The notes below the pieces were generated by a model. The model saw only the letters and a program-made list of their open reading frames with translations, did no database searches and was not told the origin of the DNA. From Micromonospora sp. WMMD980 (GTDB lineage: Bacteria > Actinomycetota > Actinomycetes > Mycobacteriales > Micromonosporaceae), in assembly GCF_029626035.1 (NCBI RefSeq), contig NZ_JARUBE010000003.1, positions 1,550,001 to 1,614,000 of the forward strand: a stretch of DNA of 64,000 nucleotides, read 5' to 3'. Positions 25,865 through 35,280 of the stretch are shown here, piece by piece (the stretch's first letter is position 1; each line of letters opens with the position of its first letter). The translations under genes and the position numbers were made by a program.

Positions 25865-26874
25865 GCGAGCCGGCCGTCGTGGTCGGGCCCGAGCGGGCCC
25901 GACCCGACGCCCCGGCCCCACCGGTACGCGCCCCCCGCCGTCGCCGGGTGCCGCTGGGCAGCCGGTTGCGCCGCGACTGGCAACTGCTGGCCATGGTGAC
26001 GCCCGGGTTCGCCATCCTGCTGGTCTTCAGCTACCTGCCGATCGCCGGCAACGTCATCGCGTTCCAGGACTACAACCCCTACCTTGGTGACAACCCGTGG
26101 CAGGCGTTCACGCACAGCAACTGGATCGGCTTCGGCCAGTTCCAGCTCCTCTTCGACGACCCGGCCTTCTGGGACGCGTTCCGCAACACGCTCGCCATCA
26201 CCGCCTTCCAGCTCGTGTTCTTCTTCCCGTTGCCGATCCTGCTCGCGGTCATGCTGCACAACCTGCTCTCCAGCCGCCTGCGTGGCATCGTCCAGACCGT
26301 CGTCTACCTGCCGCACTTCTTCAGCTGGGTGCTGGTGGTCACCTTCTTCGTCGCCATGCTCGGCGGCGCCGGGTTACTGGCGCAGACCATGCGCGACGCC
26401 GGGATGCAGCCGTGGCACGTGATGACCAACCCGGACACGTTCATCGTCCTGGTCACCGCCGAAGCGGTGTGGAAGGACGTCGGCTGGGGCACCATCGTCT
26501 TCCTGGCCGCGTTGTCCAGCATCGACCAGAACCTCTACGAGGCAGCCGCCGCGGACGGCGCCGGACGGTGGCGGCGGCTGTGGCACATCACGCTGCCCGG
26601 CCTGCGTCCGGTGATCGTCCTGCTGCTCATCCTGCGCCTGGGCGACGCGCTCTCGGTCGGCTTCGAGCAGTTCCTGCTGCAACGCGACGCGGTCGGCCGG
26701 CAGGCGGCAGAGGTGCTCGACACCTTCGTCTACCACTTCTCCATCGCCACCGGAAACTACGGCTACGGCGCGGCGGCCGGGCTGTTCAAAGCCGTCATCG
26801 GCCTGGTGCTGATCCTGGCCGCGAACCGGGTGGCGCACCTGCTCGGCGAACGAGGGATCTACTCGAAGTCATGA
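25861..26874 (+). CDS. LplB-type ABC transporter permease
   Basis: A 337-residue permease with about six membrane helices. Family marks are FSYLPIAGNVIAFQDYNPYLG after the first helix and the EAA loop YEAAAADGAGRWRRLWHITLPGLRPV. GTG start overlaps the binding-protein stop by 4 bases. It pairs with the next permease to form the channel of the oligosaccharide importer. Confidence 0.9.
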   Translation: MSEPAVVVGPERARPDAPAPPVRAPRRRRVPLGSRLRRDWQLLAMVTPGFAILLVFSYLPIAGNVIAFQDYNPYLGDNPWQAFTHSNWIGFGQFQLLFDDPAFWDAFRNTLAITAFQLVFFFPLPILLAVMLHNLLSSRLRGIVQTVVYLPHFFSWVLVVTFFVAMLGGAGLLAQTMRDAGMQPWHVMTNPDTFIVLVTAEAVWKDVGWGTIVFLAALSSIDQNLYEAAAADGAGRWRRLWHITLPGLRPVIVLLLILRLGDALSVGFEQFLLQRDAVGRQAAEVLDTFVYHFSIATGNYGYGAAAGLFKAVIGLVLILAANRVAHLLGERGIYSKS

Positions 26875-27791
26875 CCGTGACCATCCGCCGGCCGCCCGGC
26901 GCCCGCGCCCGCCGCCCGGCCTGGGAGGAGCCCCCGACCCCGGTCGGTCAGGGACTCAAGGCCGTCCTGCTCACGCTGCTGGTGCTCGGGGTGCTCTTCC
27001 CGCTCTGGGTGGTGCTGGTGACCAGCCTCTCCTCCCGGCAGACCATCGCCGACGCCGGCGGCCTGGTGGTCGTGCCGAGGAGCATCGACACCTCGGCCTA
27101 CCAGACCATCCTCGCCGGCGGCGCGGTCACCAGGGCGCTGTGGATCAGCACGCTCGTCACCGTCTTCGGCACCGTGGTCGCGCTGACCGTCACCGTGCTG
27201 GCCGCGTACGGGCTGTCCCGGCCGGGGTCGTTCGGGCATCGCTGGCTGCTTGCCTACTTCCTCCTCCCGTTCCTGGTCTATCCCCCGCTGGTGCCCCGCT
27301 ACCTGGTGGTCACCGGGCTGGGCCTCAAGGACACCATCTGGGCGCTGGTCCTGCCGCCGGCGATCAGCGTGTTCAACCTCGTCGTGGTGCGCGGCTTCTT
27401 CCAGGGCATCCCGCAGGAGCTGCTGGACAGCGCCCGCATCGACGGGGCGAGCGACTTCCGTACCCTGGCTCGGATCGTGCTGCCGCTGTCGCGCGCGGTC
27501 ATCGCCGTGGTCGGCCTCTTCTATGCGGTCAGCTACTGGAACGTCTGGTTCGACGCGCTGCTGTTCATGGACCGCAACGACATGTACCCGATCCAGCGGG
27601 TGCTCCAGAGCTACCTGCTGGCCGGGCAGGAGCCGCACACCGCCGGCGGCACCACCGGGGTGAACATGCCGCCGACCGAGGCGGTCAAGATGGCGGTGGT
27701 GGTGCTGACCGTCGCGCCGATCGTCGCGGTCTATCCGTTCGTCCAGCGGCACTTCATCAAGGGCGTGCTGATCGGCGCGGTCAAGGGCTGA
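26871..27791 (+). CDS. Carbohydrate ABC transporter permease (YtcP/LplC type)
   Basis: A 306-residue permease with about six membrane helices. The EAA loop is LLDSARIDGASDFRTLARIVLPLSRAV, and the family-typical NDMYPIQRVLQSYLL and QRHFIKGVLIGAVKG close the protein. ATG overlaps the previous stop by 4 bases. Second half of the oligosaccharide importer pore and the end of this operon. Confidence 0.9.
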   Translation: MTVTIRRPPGARARRPAWEEPPTPVGQGLKAVLLTLLVLGVLFPLWVVLVTSLSSRQTIADAGGLVVVPRSIDTSAYQTILAGGAVTRALWISTLVTVFGTVVALTVTVLAAYGLSRPGSFGHRWLLAYFLLPFLVYPPLVPRYLVVTGLGLKDTIWALVLPPAISVFNLVVVRGFFQGIPQELLDSARIDGASDFRTLARIVLPLSRAVIAVVGLFYAVSYWNVWFDALLFMDRNDMYPIQRVLQSYLLAGQEPHTAGGTTGVNMPPTEAVKMAVVVLTVAPIVAVYPFVQRHFIKGVLIGAVKG

Positions 27792-27828
27792 TCAGGGCAC
27801 CGGCTCTCACCTCGATCGGAATCGAGTC

Positions 27829-27854
27829 TTGCTATGCAACAAGTTGCATAGCAA
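27829..27854. promoter_or_regulatory. Perfect palindrome, probable PadR operator
   Basis: TTGCTATGCAAC and GTTGCATAGCAA are exact reverse complements separated by AA, ending one base before the first ATG of the PadR gene. A flanking 6-bp inverted repeat (CTCGAT / ATCGAG, 27811-27826) lies just upstream. PadR proteins bind such dyads and usually repress their own operon. An operator touching the start codon implies a leaderless or very short-leader transcript, with the core promoter overlapping or just upstream. Confidence 0.75.
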
Positions 27855-27855
27855 G

Positions 27856-28437
27856 ATGGCCGGCATGTCGCTGGAGCACGCCATCCTCGTCTCGCTCCTG
27901 GAGCAACCCGCCTCCGGCTACGAGCTGGCCCGGCGCTTCGACCGCTCGATCGGCCGCTTCTGGACCGCCACCCACCAGCAGATCTACCGCGTGTTGCGGC
28001 AGATGGCCGGGGACGACCGGATCACCGGCGTCGAGATCGGCCAGGACGGCCTGCCGGACAAGACGATCTGGTCGGTCACCCCGGCCGGCCGGGCCGCGCT
28101 CGTCGACTGGCTGCACGCCCCGGTGCGCCCGGAGGCGGTCCGGCACGAACTCGCCGTCAAGATCCGCGGCGCCGCCTTCGACGGCCCGGCCGGCCGCGCC
28201 ACCCTGGTCGCCGAGGTCGAGCGCTACCGCGCCGACCACGAGACCGTCCTCGCCGGCTACCTGGCCGGCGAGCGCCGCGACTTCGGCGACCCCGCCCCGT
28301 CCGACGCCCGGGCGGCGCTGCAGCACGTCGTGCTGCGCGGCGGCATCGCGTACGAGCGGATGGTGCTGGCCTGGCTGGACGACGTCCTGGCCACCCTCCG
28401 CGCCCTCGACCCCGACCCGGAAAGGCCACCCGCGTGA
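27856..28437 (+). CDS. PadR-family transcriptional regulator
   Basis: A 193-residue winged-helix regulator. MSLEHAILVSLLEQPASGYELARRF and HQQIYRVLRQM are the conserved N-terminal DNA-binding part; the C-terminal half is the Vir-like dimerisation helix region. The start could also be the ATG at 27865 (MSLEH), where most family members begin; no ribosome site decides. Its stop overlaps the acyl-CoA dehydrogenase start by 4 bases, so it probably controls that gene and itself through the palindrome at 27829-27854. Confidence 0.88.
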   Translation: MAGMSLEHAILVSLLEQPASGYELARRFDRSIGRFWTATHQQIYRVLRQMAGDDRITGVEIGQDGLPDKTIWSVTPAGRAALVDWLHAPVRPEAVRHELAVKIRGAAFDGPAGRATLVAEVERYRADHETVLAGYLAGERRDFGDPAPSDARAALQHVVLRGGIAYERMVLAWLDDVLATLRALDPDPERPPA

Positions 28438-30155
28438 GCGACCCGCTGCTGTTCCACCCGCACCACCACGACCCCGCCGACCTGGACGAGACCTCGCGGC
28501 GACTGCTGCGCGCCACGATCGACTGGTTCGAGGACCGCGGCAAGCGCGCCCTGGTCGACAGCTACCACGCCCGCGAGTGGTACGCCGACTTCCTCGACTT
28601 CGCCGCCCGGGAACGCCTCTTCGCCACCTTCCTCACCCCGTCCGCCGACGGCGCGGACGACAAGGACAAGCGCTGGGACACCGCCCGCAACGCGGCGCTC
28701 AGCGAGATCCTCGGGTTCTACGGCCTCGGCTACTGGTACACCTGGCAGGTCACCGTGCTCGGCCTCGGGCCGGTCTGGCAGAGCGGCAACGCCGCCGCCC
28801 GGGCCCGCGCCGCCGAGCTGCTCGACCAGGGGCACGTGATGGCGTTCGGCCTCTCCGAACGCGCGCACGGCGCCGACATCTACGCCACCGACATGCTGCT
28901 CACCCCGGACGGCGAGGGCGGCTTCCGGGCCACCGGCGGCAAGTACTACATCGGCAACGGCAACGTCGCCGGCCTGGTCTCCGTCTTCGGCCGGCGCGCC
29001 GACGTCGAGGGCCCCGAGGGCTACGTGTTCTTCGCCGCCGACAGCCGGCACCCGGCGTACCGGCTGGTCCGCAACGTGGTCAACGCCCAGATGTACGTCT
29101 CGGAGTTCCGGCTGGCGGACTACCCGGTGCGGGCCGAGGACGTGCTGCACACCGGTCCGGCCGCCTTCGACGCCGCGCTGAACACCGTCAACGTCGGCAA
29201 GTTCAACCTCTGCACCGCGTCCATCGGCATCTGCGAGCACGCCATGTACGAGGCGGTCACCCACGCCCACGGCCGGGTGCTCTACGGCCGGCGGGTCACC
29301 GACTTCCCGCACGTGCGCCGCGAGCTGACCGACGCGTACGCCCGCCTGGTGGCGATGAAGCTGTTCAGCGACCGGGCGGTGGACTACTTCCGCTCGGCCG
29401 GCCCGGACGACCGCCGCTACCTGCTGTTCAACCCGATGACCAAGATGAAGGTCACCACCGAGGGCGAGAAGGTGATCGACCTGCTCTGGGACGTCATCGC
29501 CGCCAAGGGCTTCGAGGCCGACACCTACTTCGACAAGGCCGCCAAGGACATCCGCGGGCTGCCGAAGCTGGAGGGCACGGTGCACGTCAACCTGGCGCTG
29601 ATCCTCAAGTTCATGCCGAACTACCTGTTCCGGCCGCAGCCGCACCCGGCGGTGCCGACCCGCCGCGACGCGGCCGACGACGAGTTCCTGTTCCGGCAGG
29701 GCCCGGCCCGCGGCCTCGGCGCGATCCGCTTCCACGACTGGCGCGCCGCCTACGACGCGTACGCCCGGGTGCCCAACGTGGCCCGGTTCCGGGAGCAGGC
29801 CGACGGCCTGGTCGCGCTGCTCGCCGCGCACGCGCCGGACGAGACGCAGCAGCGTGACCTGGACTTCCTGCTCACCATCGGCCAGCTCTTCGCGCTGGTG
29901 GTCTACGGCCAGCTCATCCTGGAGCAGGCCGAGCCGGCCGGCCTCGACACGGACCTGCTGGACGAGATCTTCGACCTGCTGGTCCGGGACTTCTCCGGCT
30001 ACGCCACCGAGCTGCACGGCAAGCCGGCCAGCACCGACGAGCAGGCCGCCTGGGCGCTCGCCCACCTGCGACGCCCGGTCGTCGACGCCGACCGCACGGC
30101 CCGGGTGTGGCAGCGGGTGGCCGACCTGGCCGGGGCGTACGAGATGCGGCAGTGA
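28434..30155 (+). CDS. Acyl-CoA dehydrogenase family protein
   Basis: A 573-residue flavoprotein, longer than the usual 380-400 residue enzymes. The FAD/substrate region reads VMAFGLSERAHGADIYATDM and KYYIGNGNVAGL; the later helical domain is followed by an extra 150-residue C-terminal extension. It probably oxidises or binds an acyl-CoA, but the active-site Glu cannot be placed with certainty. GTG overlaps the PadR stop by 4 bases, forming a two-gene operon. PadR control suggests a response to a lipophilic or phenolic compound. Confidence 0.8.
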   Translation: MSDPLLFHPHHHDPADLDETSRRLLRATIDWFEDRGKRALVDSYHAREWYADFLDFAARERLFATFLTPSADGADDKDKRWDTARNAALSEILGFYGLGYWYTWQVTVLGLGPVWQSGNAAARARAAELLDQGHVMAFGLSERAHGADIYATDMLLTPDGEGGFRATGGKYYIGNGNVAGLVSVFGRRADVEGPEGYVFFAADSRHPAYRLVRNVVNAQMYVSEFRLADYPVRAEDVLHTGPAAFDAALNTVNVGKFNLCTASIGICEHAMYEAVTHAHGRVLYGRRVTDFPHVRRELTDAYARLVAMKLFSDRAVDYFRSAGPDDRRYLLFNPMTKMKVTTEGEKVIDLLWDVIAAKGFEADTYFDKAAKDIRGLPKLEGTVHVNLALILKFMPNYLFRPQPHPAVPTRRDAADDEFLFRQGPARGLGAIRFHDWRAAYDAYARVPNVARFREQADGLVALLAAHAPDETQQRDLDFLLTIGQLFALVVYGQLILEQAEPAGLDTDLLDEIFDLLVRDFSGYATELHGKPASTDEQAAWALAHLRRPVVDADRTARVWQRVADLAGAYEMRQ

Positions 30156-30205
30156 CCGGCGAAATCGGCAGGCGGGGCGGCAGGCCCGGCCGGTAGGTTG
30201 CACGG

Positions 30206-30748
30206 ATGTTCGCGATCGCCCTGACCGACGACGCCGAGCTGCGGCCGTTGCAGCCCTGGCACGCCGACGAGTTCCTCGCCAACCTCGACCGCTGCCGGGA
30301 GCACATCGCGCCCTGGGTCGGCGCGTCGTTCGTGGCCACCGACGCCGAGTCGGCCCGCCGGGTCCTCCAGGCGTACGCCGACCGGTGGGCCCGCGACGAC
30401 GGCGGGATCTGGGGCATCTGGCAGCGCGGCACGCTCGTCGGGGGAGTGCTGCTGGTGTCGCTGAGCACCGCCCGCGGGGTGTGCGAGGCCGGCTGCTGGC
30501 TGGAGGCGGAGGCCCAGGGCCAGGGCCTGGTCACCCGGGCCGCCCGGATCGTCGTCGACTGGGCGGTCCGGGAGCGCGGCATCCACCGGGTCGAGTGGGT
30601 GACGCGGGCCGGCAACGAACGCAGCATCGCGGTCGCCAGGCGCCTCGGCATGCGCCGCGACGGGGTGCTCCGGGGCGCCGCGCCGGTGCCGGAGGGCCGG
30701 GCCGACATGGAGGTCTGGTCGGTGCTGGCGCCGGAGTGGACGGCCTGA
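30206..30748 (+). CDS. GNAT-family N-acetyltransferase (RimJ/RimL type)
   Basis: A 180-residue acetyltransferase. The acetyl-CoA loop is EAEAQGQGLVTRAARIVVDWA, followed by VEWVTRAGNERSIAVARRLGMRRDGVLRG, the standard RimL C-terminal pattern. It is likely to acetylate a protein N-terminus or a small amine. Preceded by a 50-base gap; independent of its neighbours as far as can be seen. Confidence 0.85.
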   Translation: MFAIALTDDAELRPLQPWHADEFLANLDRCREHIAPWVGASFVATDAESARRVLQAYADRWARDDGGIWGIWQRGTLVGGVLLVSLSTARGVCEAGCWLEAEAQGQGLVTRAARIVVDWAVRERGIHRVEWVTRAGNERSIAVARRLGMRRDGVLRGAAPVPEGRADMEVWSVLAPEWTA

Positions 30749-30786
30749 GCGACTTTCTTGTCGTACCCGGACGTCAACATGTGTCC

Positions 30787-31200
30787 ATGGCTGTCCCCGC
30801 ACTGGCCGACCGGTCCCCCCAGCCGCGCGCCCTGCCGCTGCGCGAGGTCCGCACCCGGCTCACCCAGCTCGTCTCCCTGGCCGAGCTGACCGACACCGTC
30901 ACCGTCGTCACCCGCGACGGCGACCCCCGCCCGATCGCCGCGATCGTGCCCGCGCCGGCCGCCCGCACCGGCGCGCAGGCCCGGGCCGACGCGGAGCGGG
31001 TGGCCGCGGTCAGCGCAGGCTGGGCCCGTCGCCTGGAGGAGCTGCACCGCCAGTCCGGCCGGCGACACGCCGCCGAGCTGCGCGCGCTGACCGACGCGCT
31101 CGCCGAGGCGTGGGCCGAGCTGGATCGCCGTGCCCCCGCCGGCGACCCGGCGCTCACCCGCCTCAGGGCCGCCCACGCCGACCTCCTACGCCGCCCCTGA
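30787..31200 (+). CDS. Phd/YefM-like antitoxin-domain protein, no toxin adjacent
   Basis: A 137-residue protein. Residues 15-55 (LPLREVRTRLTQLVSLAELTDTVTVVTRDGDPRPIAAIVPA) match the prevent-host-death antitoxin fold. The remainder is a long Ala/Arg/Glu-rich helix likely to form a coiled coil. The ATG at 30787 is preferred; a GTG at 30781 is possible. No toxin gene (Doc, RelE or PIN) follows: the next genes are a terminator and pgi on the other strand. It may be a solitary DNA-binding protein. Confidence 0.6.
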   Translation: MAVPALADRSPQPRALPLREVRTRLTQLVSLAELTDTVTVVTRDGDPRPIAAIVPAPAARTGAQARADAERVAAVSAGWARRLEELHRQSGRRHAAELRALTDALAEAWAELDRRAPAGDPALTRLRAAHADLLRRP

Positions 31201-31301
31201 CAGTGAGCTCCCTCCGGCGCGGCCCCGCCGGGGCGCTCGGCCGCTCGGGCGCGGCGGATTGTCGAGCTGGTGGCGGGTGGTGATCACGAAGCAGCGGAAT
31301 T

Positions 31302-31394
31302 GTGCGCCGTGGAACGGCGCACGGAACCCCGGGTTGGCCGGGCCGACGCGGTGGTGCTGCCGCGACGCCCGGGCGGTCGGGCCGCCCGGGCGTC
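31302..31394. terminator. Two strong hairpins between convergent genes (terminator region)
   Basis: GTGCGCCGT / ACGGCGCAC (31302-31310 and 31314-31322) is a 9-bp stem with a GGA loop. GACGCCCGGGCGG / CCGCCCGGGCGTC (31364-31376 and 31382-31394) is a perfect 13-bp stem with a TCGGG loop, ending 10 bases from the pgi stop. Both lie in the 204-base gap between the Phd-like gene and the oppositely directed pgi, so they can serve as bidirectional terminators. Confidence 0.65.
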
Positions 31395-31404
31395 GCCGGT
31401 CGGG

Positions 31405-33039
31405 TCAGCTCCGGCCGCGCTCGGCGCGGTAGCGGCGGATCAGCTCGGCCGTGGAGGTGTCCACCTCGGCGAGGTCCGGGTCCGGCCCGGTGAGCTTCGG
31501 GGCGAGTTGGTTGGCCATCACCTTTCCCAACTCCACGCCCCACTGGTCGAAGGCGTTGATGTCCCAGACCGCGGCCTCGGTGAAGACGATGTGCTCGTAG
31601 AGCGCGATCAACTGGCCCAGCGTCGACGGGGTGAGCTTCGGCGCCAGGATCGACGTGGTCGGGTGGTTGCCGGCCATCACCCGGTGCGGCACCACCTCGG
31701 CCGCGGTGCCCTCGGCCTCCACCTGCTCCCGGGTCCGCCCGAACGCCAGCGCGGCGGTCTGCGCGAAGAAGTTCGACATGAACAGGTCGTGCATGTCGCC
31801 CAGGTCGTGGTTGGGCCGGCTGAACGCGATGAAGTCCGCCGGGATCAGCCGGGTGCCCTGGTGGATGAGCTGGTAGAACGCGTGTTGACCGTTGGTGCCG
31901 GGCTCACCCCAGAAGATCTCCCCGGTGGGGCACGTGACCGGCGCGCCGTCGACGCGTACCGACTTGCCGTTGCTCTCCATGGTGAGCTGCTGGAGATAGG
32001 CCGGGAACCGGTGCAGATACTGCGCGTAGGGGAGCACGGCGTGCGTCTCCGCGTTGAGGAAGTCGGTGTACCAGACGTTGAGCAGGCCGAGCAGCGCGGG
32101 CACGTTGCGCTCGACGGGCGTCGAGCGGAAGTGTTCGTCGACGGCGTGGTAGCCGGCCAGCATCTCGCGGAACCGGTCCGGGCCGACCGCCAGCATCACC
32201 GACAGCCCGACCGCGGACGGCAGCGAGTAGCGCCCGCCCACCCAGTCCCAGAAGCCGAACATGTTCTCCGGGTCGATGCCGAAGTCGCGGACCCGCTGCT
32301 CGTTGGTGCTGACCGCGACGAAGTGCCGGGCGACGGCGTCGTCGTCGGCGTCCAGCCCGGCGAGCAGCCAGCGCCGCGCCTGGTCGGCGTTGGCCAGCGT
32401 CTCCTGGGTGGAGAACGTCTTCGAGACCACCACGAAAAGCGTGGACGCCGGGTCCAGGTCGGTGGTCTTGTCGTGGATGTCGGTCGGGTCGATGTTGGAC
32501 ACGAACCGGCAGGCGATCCCGGCGTCGCGGTAGGCCTTCAGCGCCTCGTACGCCATCACCGGGCCCAGGTCGGAGCCGCCGATGCCGATGTTGACCACGG
32601 TGGTGATCCGCTCGCCGGTGTGACCGCGCCACGCGCCGGAGCGCACCCGCTCGGCGAACGCCGCCATCCGGTCGAGCACGGCGTGCACGTCGGCGACGAC
32701 GTCCTGGCCGTCGACCGTGAGGGAGGCGTCGCGGGGCAGGCGCAGCGCGGTGTGCAGCACCGCGCGGTCCTCGGTGACGTTGATGTGCCGCCCGGCGAAC
32801 ATGGCGGCGATCTTCCTGGTCAGGCCGACCCGCTCGGCGAGCGCGGTGAGCAGCGCGACGGTCTCGTCGGTGACGAGGTTCTTGCTGTAGTCCACGTGCA
32901 GGTCGGCGACCTCGCCGGTGAGCCGTTCGCCCCGCTGCCCGTCGGCGGCGAAGAGTTCACGCAGGTGGGTGCCGCGCATCGCCTCGGCGTGCTTGCGCAG
33001 CGCCTGCCATTCGTCCGTGGTGGTGACGTCCACAGCCAT
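31405..33039 (-). CDS. pgi: Glucose-6-phosphate isomerase
   Basis: A 544-residue enzyme interconverting glucose-6-phosphate and fructose-6-phosphate. Signatures: [20 protein letters not shown] (SIS domain), [12 protein letters not shown], the active-site region GVEFWGEPG-like [19 protein letters not shown], and the C-terminal [11 protein letters not shown] chose the ATG at 33039 with AAGGAG upstream; an in-frame GTG at 33060 would add seven residues but has no ribosome site. It stands alone, followed by strong hairpins at 31302-31394. Complete and typical. Confidence 0.95.
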   Translation of the reverse strand: MAVDVTTTDEWQALRKHAEAMRGTHLRELFAADGQRGERLTGEVADLHVDYSKNLVTDETVALLTALAERVGLTRKIAAMFAGRHINVTEDRAVLHTALRLPRDASLTVDGQDVVADVHAVLDRMAAFAERVRSGAWRGHTGERITTVVNIGIGGSDLGPVMAYEALKAYRDAGIACRFVSNIDPTDIHDKTTDLDPASTLFVVVSKTFSTQETLANADQARRWLLAGLDADDDAVARHFVAVSTNEQRVRDFGIDPENMFGFWDWVGGRYSLPSAVGLSVMLAVGPDRFREMLAGYHAVDEHFRSTPVERNVPALLGLLNVWYTDFLNAETHAVLPYAQYLHRFPAYLQQLTMESNGKSVRVDGAPVTCPTGEIFWGEPGTNGQHAFYQLIHQGTRLIPADFIAFSRPNHDLGDMHDLFMSNFFAQTAALAFGRTREQVEAEGTAAEVVPHRVMAGNHPTTSILAPKLTPSTLGQLIALYEHIVFTEAAVWDINAFDQWGVELGKVMANQLAPKLTGPDPDLAEVDTSTAELIRRYRAERGRS

Positions 33040-33202
33040 CGGGTCGATCTTCTCCTTCACGACGGGCGGTCGGCGTTCGCCGGCGACCCCACCAGCCTGC
33101 CACCCGTGGCCGGTCGCCGCGACGCGACCCGGCGTCGCCCACCCGTGTGCGCGTCCGGCGCGACACGCGGTTCAGACACGTGTTCGACACGCCGGTCACT
33201 GG

Positions 33203-33232
33203 CTGACACGCTTCGATTGCCGAAAGTAATAT
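33203..33232 (+). promoter_or_regulatory. Promoter of the ABC exporter gene
   Basis: CTGACA at 33203-33208 and TAATAT at 33227-33232 are separated by 18 bases, close to the housekeeping sigma consensus, and lie 30 bases before the ATG of the ABC gene. The surrounding A+T-rich patch stands out from its context. The region 33040-33200 behind the pgi start holds no other recognisable feature. Confidence 0.55.
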
Positions 33233-33261
33233 TCTGCTGCCCGAGCGTCGCAGGAGGTGCC

Positions 33262-35202
33262 ATGGCCGGGGTGATCCAACCGCGTTCCGCGGCCGATCCG
33301 TCGGAGCCGGCCGGCGAGTCGGCGCTGCCGGAGCTGGTCGATCCGCACTGGATGCACCGCGCGACCGAGTTGGCCGGCACCGGCTTCTGGTCGGTGGCGC
33401 GGCGGCTGCCCGAGCTGGTCCGCGAGGCGACCAGCCTGGCCTGGTCGAGCAGTCGCCGGGACACCGCGGCGTCGCTCGGCCTCAACGTCGCCGCCGGCGT
33501 GCTCACCACGCTGGGCCTGCTCGCCACCACCGGCGTGCTCCAGCAGCTCTTCGCGGCCGGTCCGACGCCGACCCGGATCCGCGCGGCGCTACCGGCCCTG
33601 GCGTTGGCCGCAGCGGCCGTCACCGCGCGCGGCGCGCTCACCGTCGCCGCCGGGTGGGCGCAGGCCCGCCTCATCCCGCAGATCAACTACACGGTCGAGC
33701 GGCGCCTGTTCGAGACGACCTCCGAGGTCGAGCTGGCCGCCTTCGACGACGCGGGCTTCGCCGAGGAGATGGACCGAGCCCGCGACCGGGGGGTGGCGGA
33801 GGCGGGATCCCTGGTCAACGACACGGTCAACCTGGTCACCGGCGTGGTCGGCGTGGCGGCCACCGCGGCTGCGGTGACCATCATCCACCCGCTGCTGCTG
33901 CCCTGCCTCCTGGTCGCCGCGGCCCCGGAGGCGGTGACGGCGGTGCGGATGGCCCGTCGGCAACGTGTCGACTGGCTCGCCCGGATCACCCGCCGCCGCC
34001 GCAAGTGGATGCTGGGCGACCTGATGGCCAACCGACACACCGCCGCGGAGATCCGCGCCTACCAGATGCGCGACTTCCTGCTCTCGGAATACCGGCTGAT
34101 GACGCGCCTGGAGACCCGCGCGGAGCTGAGCCTGGCCCGCGCCCAGACGATCACCCGAGGGGTCGGCCTCTCCGTCACCGGGGTCGCCACGTTCGGGCTC
34201 TACCTGGTGCTCGGTGGGCTGCTGCTGACCGGCGTGGTCGCGCTCGCGGCGGCGGCGACCGCGCTGCTCGCCCTGCAGTCCGCGCGCGGCAGCCTGCGTA
34301 CCGCGATCTTCGCCACCAACTCGCTCTACGAGGACGCCCTCTACTACCAGGACTACCGGGACTTCCTCGACCGCGCCGGCCGGCGCATCCCGACCGGCGG
34401 CGACCGCCCGGTCGACGGGTTCGACCGGATCGACCTCGACCGGGTCAGCCTGCGCTACCCGGACACCGAGGCCGCCGCCGTGGACGAGGTCAGCCTCAGC
34501 TTCCGGCGCGGTGAGGTGGTCGCGCTGGTGGGGGAGAACGGCTCCGGCAAGACGACGCTGGCCAAGCTGATCGCCGGCCTCTACCGGCCCACCGGCGGCA
34601 GCATCCGCTGGGACGGGGTGGACGCCGCCGACCTCGACCCCCGGCAGCTCGCCGCCCAGGTCGCGGTGATGAGCCAGGACTGGTGGAAGTTCCCGTTCAC
34701 CGCCGGGCAGAACATCCGGGTCGGCCGCCACGACCGGACCGGCCGGGACGGACCCACCGTGGAGGCCGCCGCGCGGGACGCCGCCGCGCACGACATGATC
34801 AGCGAGCTGCCGTTCGGGTACGACACGTTGCTGGACCGGCAGTTCAAGAACGGCCAGGACCTGTCCGGCGGGCAGTGGCAGCGGCTGGTGGCCGCGCGTG
34901 GCCTCTACCGCGACGCCCGGCTGCTGATCTGCGACGAGCCCTCCGCCGCGTTGGACGCCCGCGCCGAGCACGCCCTCTTCGCGCACCTGCGCCGGCACCC
35001 GGACCGGACCGTCGTGCTGATCACCCACCGGCTGGCGAACGTCCGGCACGCCGACCGGATCTTCGTGATGGACCACGGCCGGCTGGTGCAGTCCGGCGAC
35101 CACGACACGCTGATGGCCGCCGACGGGCTCTACCGGGAGCTGTTCGAGTTGCAGGCCGCCGGCTACCTGGCCGGGGCGCACGGCTCCGCCGGCGACCGTT
35201 GA
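33262..35202 (+). CDS. ABC transporter, fused permease and ATPase domains
   Basis: A 646-residue exporter-type half-transporter. Residues about 70-370 hold the transmembrane region with roughly five or six helices. The ATPase follows: Walker A VGENGSGKTTL, Q-loop VMSQDWWKFPF, signature LSGGQWQRL (LSGGQ), Walker B RLLICDEPSA and H-loop VVLITHRLA. AGGAGGT precedes the ATG at 33262; the frame is open far upstream but codes against pgi. It probably acts as a homodimer to export a peptide, lipid or drug. No peptidase domain or precursor peptide gene is visible. Confidence 0.88.
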   Translation: MAGVIQPRSAADPSEPAGESALPELVDPHWMHRATELAGTGFWSVARRLPELVREATSLAWSSSRRDTAASLGLNVAAGVLTTLGLLATTGVLQQLFAAGPTPTRIRAALPALALAAAAVTARGALTVAAGWAQARLIPQINYTVERRLFETTSEVELAAFDDAGFAEEMDRARDRGVAEAGSLVNDTVNLVTGVVGVAATAAAVTIIHPLLLPCLLVAAAPEAVTAVRMARRQRVDWLARITRRRRKWMLGDLMANRHTAAEIRAYQMRDFLLSEYRLMTRLETRAELSLARAQTITRGVGLSVTGVATFGLYLVLGGLLLTGVVALAAAATALLALQSARGSLRTAIFATNSLYEDALYYQDYRDFLDRAGRRIPTGGDRPVDGFDRIDLDRVSLRYPDTEAAAVDEVSLSFRRGEVVALVGENGSGKTTLAKLIAGLYRPTGGSIRWDGVDAADLDPRQLAAQVAVMSQDWWKFPFTAGQNIRVGRHDRTGRDGPTVEAAARDAAAHDMISELPFGYDTLLDRQFKNGQDLSGGQWQRLVAARGLYRDARLLICDEPSAALDARAEHALFAHLRRHPDRTVVLITHRLANVRHADRIFVMDHGRLVQSGDHDTLMAADGLYRELFELQAAGYLAGAHGSAGDR

Positions 35203-35280
35203 CCTCCAGCGCACTCGAACTCCTAGGTTGACCGGACCGGCCGCCGCCCGGTCAGCGCGGCGTCACATCCTGGAGTTCCC

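Noticed and set aside
31201..31404. Toxin gene following the Phd-like antitoxin
   Set aside because: The 204-base gap contains only hairpins and no open frame with toxin features; the next gene is pgi on the opposite strand.
31270..33261. Long N-terminal extension of the ABC exporter frame
   Set aside because: It is antisense to pgi and lacks family resemblance. AGGAGGT before the ATG at 33262 marks the start.
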